NCBI GenBank assembly: GCA_965277535.1
Contig: OZ255825.1
Coordinates: 4,464,001 to 4,528,000 of the forward strand
Length of the DNA: 64,000 nucleotides
Source of the DNA: Ilyomonas sp965277535
GTDB lineage: Bacteria > Bacteroidota > Bacteroidia > Chitinophagales > Chitinophagaceae
Reading direction: 5' to 3'
Shown: in pieces, positions 60,158 through 64,000 of the stretch
Layout of the letters: each line of letters starts with the position of its first letter
Position numbering within the stretch: the stretch's first letter is position 1
Notes under the pieces: generated by a model
Seen by the model: the letters and a program-made list of their open reading frames with translations, nothing else
Database searches by the model: none
Told to the model about the DNA's origin: nothing
Translations under genes and position numbers: made by a program

Positions 60158-61300
60158 TTAGTTTGAAGACATACGTTTCTTCAGCATCAGATATTCCAGC
60201 AGCAATGCATCGTTATAAGCCGGACAATAATGATAAAATAACAACCAGTTTTTTGCATAAAAAATGTGTTTGTAAACAGGAGAAAAATAAGAAGGAATGT
60301 TGCCAGTAAAGAATGGAAATGAGCTCCTTTCAATCTGATGAATCACTTCGCTATTATCGGGTAGTTGAAGTAGTGGATAATCATAACCTAACTTCATAAG
60401 GGATGAAGAAAGAATCACTTTTTGGAGCAGATCATTTGTGTTTGCCAGTTGCACGGCTATGGTTGTTACCAGTTTTGTTTTCAACGCTTCCAACTTTGGT
60501 ATGTTGGCAAAGCTCATCAATCTTGCAACATGATAAACAATTAAAGAAGTGTTGCCATAATACGGCGAAACAAACAATGGTTTGTTGATGTAATCATTGT
60601 TTGTGATGGATTGAACAATCACATTTAAACTTGCGCTATCGGCTGCTGTCCATTGTAAATGATATTGCTGAACAAAACTCAAAACATTGCTCAACACACA
60701 TACATCAAACACCGGCGGAAAATGTTTTCCATACCAAACCGAATAAGCTTTGAAGGAGCGGTATTTTTTATCAATCGTTTTGGTTTTGCCCCATTTATTT
60801 ATATACTCCTGCATGATGGCATGAGCTTCTGCAGCCCTTGTGCTGTCTGCATCCTGCGCCATCAGGCTTAACACTGTGTCGTCCATATCATCGGGCAACG
60901 ATGTATTTTTTTTTAATAAGCGAATCCATTTCGTATAAGGAAAAACAAACGGTATATCGGTTCGCCAAAAGTTGTAAGAAAGTCTTCCTTTTTGATTTTG
61001 AAAATGCGGATATGAAAGGTCGATTTTTCTTCGGATAGAATTAATCAACAAACTGTCTGCTGATAAAGAAGCAGCGTGTTTCGATAAGGTAAAGCTGATT
61101 AACGCAGCATAAAAAATGTTGTCGTCTTTGTTTGTTACCGCGAATTGTTTTTTGTTGGAAATATAAGTTGGGAAATTATTGTTGCTTTGTTTTTGTAAGA
61201 ATTGGATACGTTGCAAAAGTTGATGAACGAGCGCACTATCCTGCGCAAAAGAAGGCAGGCAAAAAAAGAGCAAAACCAAAAGAAGAAAATTACAATTCAT
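60158..61300 (-). CDS. Secreted protein of unknown function
   Basis: 380 residues from the ATG at 61300, which starts a signal peptide (MNCNFLLLVLLFFCLPSFAQ); a longer frame to 61360 would overlap the Rel start region and displace it. I do not recognise the family. The mature part is largely helical with aromatic clusters (FWRTDIPFVFPYTKWIRLL near 115, FKAYSVWYGKHFPPVFDVCVLSNVL near 185, YINKPLFVSPYYGNTSLIVYHVARLM near 250) and resembles helical (α/α) toroid-like proteins only in a general way. Periplasmic location is likely. It ends 36 bases before the YggS gene and starts 49 bases after rel stop. Confidence 0.75.
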   Translation of the reverse strand: MNCNFLLLVLLFFCLPSFAQDSALVHQLLQRIQFLQKQSNNNFPTYISNKKQFAVTNKDDNIFYAALISFTLSKHAASLSADSLLINSIRRKIDLSYPHFQNQKGRLSYNFWRTDIPFVFPYTKWIRLLKKNTSLPDDMDDTVLSLMAQDADSTRAAEAHAIMQEYINKWGKTKTIDKKYRSFKAYSVWYGKHFPPVFDVCVLSNVLSFVQQYHLQWTAADSASLNVIVQSITNNDYINKPLFVSPYYGNTSLIVYHVARLMSFANIPKLEALKTKLVTTIAVQLANTNDLLQKVILSSSLMKLGYDYPLLQLPDNSEVIHQIERSSFPFFTGNIPSYFSPVYKHIFYAKNWLLFYHYCPAYNDALLLEYLMLKKRMSSN

Positions 61301-61349
61301 AAGTTTGTAAGTCGCAAAATAAGCGTTTCCAATAACAACACAACCTTGA

Positions 61350-63632
61350 TTATGATGCATTCATTTTGGTATCGGCTTCTTCGGCATCAAACCTTTCCAC
61401 TTCCTGAATGCCATTTAGCTTTTTTAAACGATCAACCAGCTCATCCAATTCTTCTTTGTCGTGCACAAACACTTTTACCGTTCCTTCAAACAAACCTTCA
61501 CCTGATTCGATGGTGAGTGCAGCAATATTGATGCGCATATCGCCACTAATGATATTGGTAATTTTATTGATTACGCCAACATCATCCATCCCAACAATTT
61601 TTAATCCGGTTAAGAAAGAGATTTCTTTATTTTTAGCCCATTTTGTTTTCACAATTCGATGTCCGTAATTTGCCATCATTTGTGTTGCATTAGGGCAGTT
61701 GGTACGATGAATAATCAAACCCTTTCCGGTGCTAACAAAACCAAATACATCATCGCCGGGAATGGGGTTGCAACAACGGGCAAGCGTGTACATAATGCGG
61801 TCGCTGCTTTCACCAAAAATAATAAGCTCCGAATCTTTTTTATTTGTATGGTGTGGTTTGACATCAAATTCCGTTTTGGTTTCAAAAGATGGCTTTTGAG
61901 GCTTTGGCGCTTCCAGCCTATCGCCCAAAACATGAAAGTCTTTCAACTCCTTTAAATCAATTTGTTTGATCGCAATGGCATAAAACAAATCCAACTGAGA
62001 GTTGAGTTTATAAAAAGCGACCAGTTCTTCAATGTTGCCCTGAGTAAAAGCAGCACCGATGCCTTCTACTTTGCGCTGTGCAAAAGCTTTTCCATCTTCA
62101 GCAATGGTTCGTTTTTCTTCTTTTAAAGCATCTTTAATTTTGCTTTTTGCTTTCGCAGTTACCACAAAATTAAGCCAGTCTTCGGTGGGTTTTTGCTTGC
62201 TGCTGGTAATAATTTCAATCTGGTCGCCGCTGTGCAATTTGTGGTTGATGGAAACGAGTTTGTGATTCACTTTTGCGCCAATACATTTTGAACCTACTGC
62301 CGAGTGGATAGCGAACGCAAAGTCAAGCGCAGTGCAGCCTACAGGCAACATCTTTACATCGCCTTTGGGTGTATAAACATAAATTTCCTCGGCTAAAAAG
62401 CTGAGTTTAAAATCCTGCAAAAAATCAACACTGTCAGTATCCTGCGTGCTAATCATTTCGCGGATTTGCCCAAACCATTTGTCAAAGCGGTCTTCATCAT
62501 TACTGCCTTCTTTGTATTTGTAATGCGCAGCCAATCCTTTCTCTGCAATTTCGTTCATGCGCTGAGTGCGTATCTGCACTTCCACCCATTTTCCCTGCGG
62601 TCCCATCACGGTGGTGTGCAAAGCTTCGTAGCCGTTGCTTTTGGGGTTACTTAACCAATCGCGCAGGCGTTCCGGCGATGGCGTATATTCGTCTGTAATC
62701 ATCGAATACACTTTCCAGCAATCTTCTTTTTCTTTTTCAGGAGGCGAATTGAGAATCACGCGGATCGCAAACAAATCGTACACTTCTTCAAAATCAACAC
62801 CTTTCTTTTTGATTTTATTCCAAATGGAATGAATGCTTTTGGGGCGACCATAAATTTCAAAATCGAAGCCGCCTGCCAACAATTTTTCTTTGATTGGCCT
62901 TATAAATTCGTTGATGTATCGCGTGCGTTCGCGCTTTGTTTCAGAAAGCTTGGTAGCAATGGCTTTATATTCCTGCGGCTCCAAATATTTCATTGACAGA
63001 TCTTCCAGCTCTGTTTTTATCTTGTACAATCCCATGCGATGTGCAAGAGGCGCATACACCCAAACCGTTTCAGAGGCTATTTTCAATTGCTTTTCGCGCT
63101 TCATATAATCGAGCGTGCGCATGTTGTGAAGCCGGTCGGCAAGCTTAATCAAAATCACGCGTGGGTCATCGGTAAGGGTAAGCAATATCTTTTTAAAATT
63201 TTCCGCCTGCTGGCTGCTGCTTGCGTCTATTACGCTGGAAATTTTGGTGAGTCCATTTACAATGCGGGCTATCTCGTAGCCAAATTCGTGCTCTACATCT
63301 TCCAGTGTGATGTCGGTGTCTTCTACCGTATCGTGCAGCAGGGAACAGATGGTGCTTCGAACGCCCAAACCAATTTCTTCCACACAAATCATTGCTACTG
63401 CTAACGGATGCAAAATATAAGGTTCACCGCTTTTGCGGCGCATGGTTTTGTGTGCATCGGCTGCCATTTCAAAGGCATGGCGCACCATCTCTTTATCGCC
63501 ACGTTTTAGTTTGTGGCGAAGGCTGCGCAAAAGGGCGCGGTAATAGCGCAGAATTTCTTTTTTCTCCTGCTCTTCGGTAAGATTGTATTTGGGTAAAACC
63601 AAATCGGTTACTGCTGCTTGCTCAATGTTCAT
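61350..63632 (-). CDS. Bifunctional (p)ppGpp synthetase/hydrolase (Rel/SpoT)
   Basis: 760 residues, full RSH protein of the stringent response. HD hydrolase domain (about 55-200) with SGEPYILHPLAVA, LLHDTVEDT and IKLADRLHNMRTL, all metal/catalytic residues present. Synthetase domain (about 250-370) with YGRPKSIHSIWNKI, VYDLFAIRVIL, SNGYEALHTTVMGP and WVEVQIRT, also intact, so both activities are expected. Then TGS (about 415-475; VYTPKGDVKMLP), a Zn/conserved-Cys domain RCCNPIPGDDVFGFVS near 640 and a C-terminal ACT domain. Typical single RSH of Bacteroidota. Confidence 0.96.
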   Translation of the reverse strand: MNIEQAAVTDLVLPKYNLTEEQEKKEILRYYRALLRSLRHKLKRGDKEMVRHAFEMAADAHKTMRRKSGEPYILHPLAVAMICVEEIGLGVRSTICSLLHDTVEDTDITLEDVEHEFGYEIARIVNGLTKISSVIDASSSQQAENFKKILLTLTDDPRVILIKLADRLHNMRTLDYMKREKQLKIASETVWVYAPLAHRMGLYKIKTELEDLSMKYLEPQEYKAIATKLSETKRERTRYINEFIRPIKEKLLAGGFDFEIYGRPKSIHSIWNKIKKKGVDFEEVYDLFAIRVILNSPPEKEKEDCWKVYSMITDEYTPSPERLRDWLSNPKSNGYEALHTTVMGPQGKWVEVQIRTQRMNEIAEKGLAAHYKYKEGSNDEDRFDKWFGQIREMISTQDTDSVDFLQDFKLSFLAEEIYVYTPKGDVKMLPVGCTALDFAFAIHSAVGSKCIGAKVNHKLVSINHKLHSGDQIEIITSSKQKPTEDWLNFVVTAKAKSKIKDALKEEKRTIAEDGKAFAQRKVEGIGAAFTQGNIEELVAFYKLNSQLDLFYAIAIKQIDLKELKDFHVLGDRLEAPKPQKPSFETKTEFDVKPHHTNKKDSELIIFGESSDRIMYTLARCCNPIPGDDVFGFVSTGKGLIIHRTNCPNATQMMANYGHRIVKTKWAKNKEISFLTGLKIVGMDDVGVINKITNIISGDMRINIAALTIESGEGLFEGTVKVFVHDKEELDELVDRLKKLNGIQEVERFDAEEADTKMNAS

Positions 63633-64000
63633 CTGATAACGAATTTACGGAAAAATTTCTGTTTTTGATACTGACGGAAAAGATGTTTGCGGTGCTGCTT
63701 TGGTAATGATTATGTTGTAGCACTGTTTTCAGAGCAAAGGTTTCTATACAGCCATTGCAAGTGCTGAGGTTTGGTTTTGTACATATTTTTTGGTTGTAAA
63801 AATTAAGCATCCTTGCGAGAATCGAAGCAATCTGTGGTTGACAATGCGAAGTTGTTTGTGAGTTGTGAATGGTGAGTTGTAAATAAGTAACACTAACAAC
63901 GTTATTACACTTAAACATGATTGGTTGTACAGCACAGACTGCTTCGTTCCTCGCTATGACGATGCGCTTTGGAATTGCCCAATAAATGTTCAGCTGCTGA
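63633..64000. other. Intergenic region upstream of rel with an imperfect inverted repeat
   Basis: 368 bases to the window end, without a credible ORF. It carries the inverted repeat at 63807-63965 (see that entry) and a GGTTTGGTTTTG-type string at 63767-63778 that recurs near 45282. A near-consensus TAAATTCG box sits about 15 bases before the rel ATG (minus strand). Confidence 0.45.
63807..63965. repeat. Imperfect long inverted repeat, possible MITE
   Basis: Left arm 63807-63834 (…TTGCGAGAATCGAAGCAATC…) and right arm 63935-63965 (…ACTGCTTCGTTCCTCGCTAT…) pair over about 20 of 23 positions plus a GATGC end, with ~100 bases between. The arm sequence resembles the GCAATC…CGAAGC dispersed repeat (CGTCATTGCGAGGAACGAAGC type) known from many bacterial genomes. 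Confidence 0.6.

Noticed and set aside
63622..63935. Minus-strand ORFs upstream of rel
   Set aside because: They overlap the inverted repeat and each other in different frames, with no start context or domain.

Overview
The window is AT-rich DNA (about 40% GC by eye) from a member of the Bacteroidota, most likely the Chitinophagales/Chitinophagaceae. This rests on a SusC/SusD pair, a transmembrane β-propeller/Y_Y_Y/LuxR regulator, DUF4954, DUF1599 next to a BT_3928-type DoxX/MauE protein, BatB/BatC proteins, a Wzc-type BY-kinase, Tat-exported TIM-barrel 'sugar isomerases', and TAnnTTTGC (-7) promoter elements with no Shine-Dalgarno signals. I call 49 protein genes. I found no rRNA, tRNA, CRISPR array, prophage or insertion sequence.

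Layout. 1-13 kb is mostly housekeeping: the tail of a UbiA-like protein, an M42 aminopeptidase, a coupled pair of unknown proteins, a class I glutamine amidotransferase, a Q/N-rich DUF6600-like secreted protein beside an ECF sigma factor, uvrA, a Tat-exported NIPSNAP protein and a DUF4954 β-helix protein. 13-32 kb is a carbohydrate-utilisation region: a secreted two-domain redoxin, a Tat TIM-barrel enzyme, and then an all-minus-strand run (ConA-like/β-propeller protein, second TIM-barrel enzyme, divergent RpiA, GH2 exo-glycosidase, second ConA-like/β-propeller protein, SusC, SusD, membrane regulator). Three promoter regions here share a tandem 8-bp direct repeat with 11-bp period, a candidate operator that is probably the most novel signal in the window.

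32-35 kb holds rsmI, purS, pssA and an SPFH protein. 35-48 kb is a surface-polysaccharide locus: Wzc-type kinase, O-antigen polymerase/ligase-like protein, GT2, two GT4, Gfo/Idh/MocA oxidoreductase, an AKR-like protein, a GT61-like transferase, a GDP-mannose 3,5-epimerase-like enzyme and a WecG/TagA transferase, closed by a clear terminator. The locus has no visible Wza, Wzx or initiating phosphoglycosyl transferase. 48-64 kb is housekeeping again: gltX, a cyclophilin lipoprotein, a methyltransferase, a β-helix acyltransferase, a class D β-lactamase, BatB/BatC, DUF1599/BT_3928, lysA, guaB, YggS, an unknown secreted protein and a bifunctional Rel/SpoT.

Intergenic regions carry perfect hairpin terminators, REP-like palindromes, MITE-like inverted repeats and an over-represented 11-mer (TTTGTTTTTGC). 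Several housekeeping genes (gltX, guaB, probably lysA) have the -7 promoter element almost touching the start codon, which suggests leaderless or near-leaderless mRNAs.
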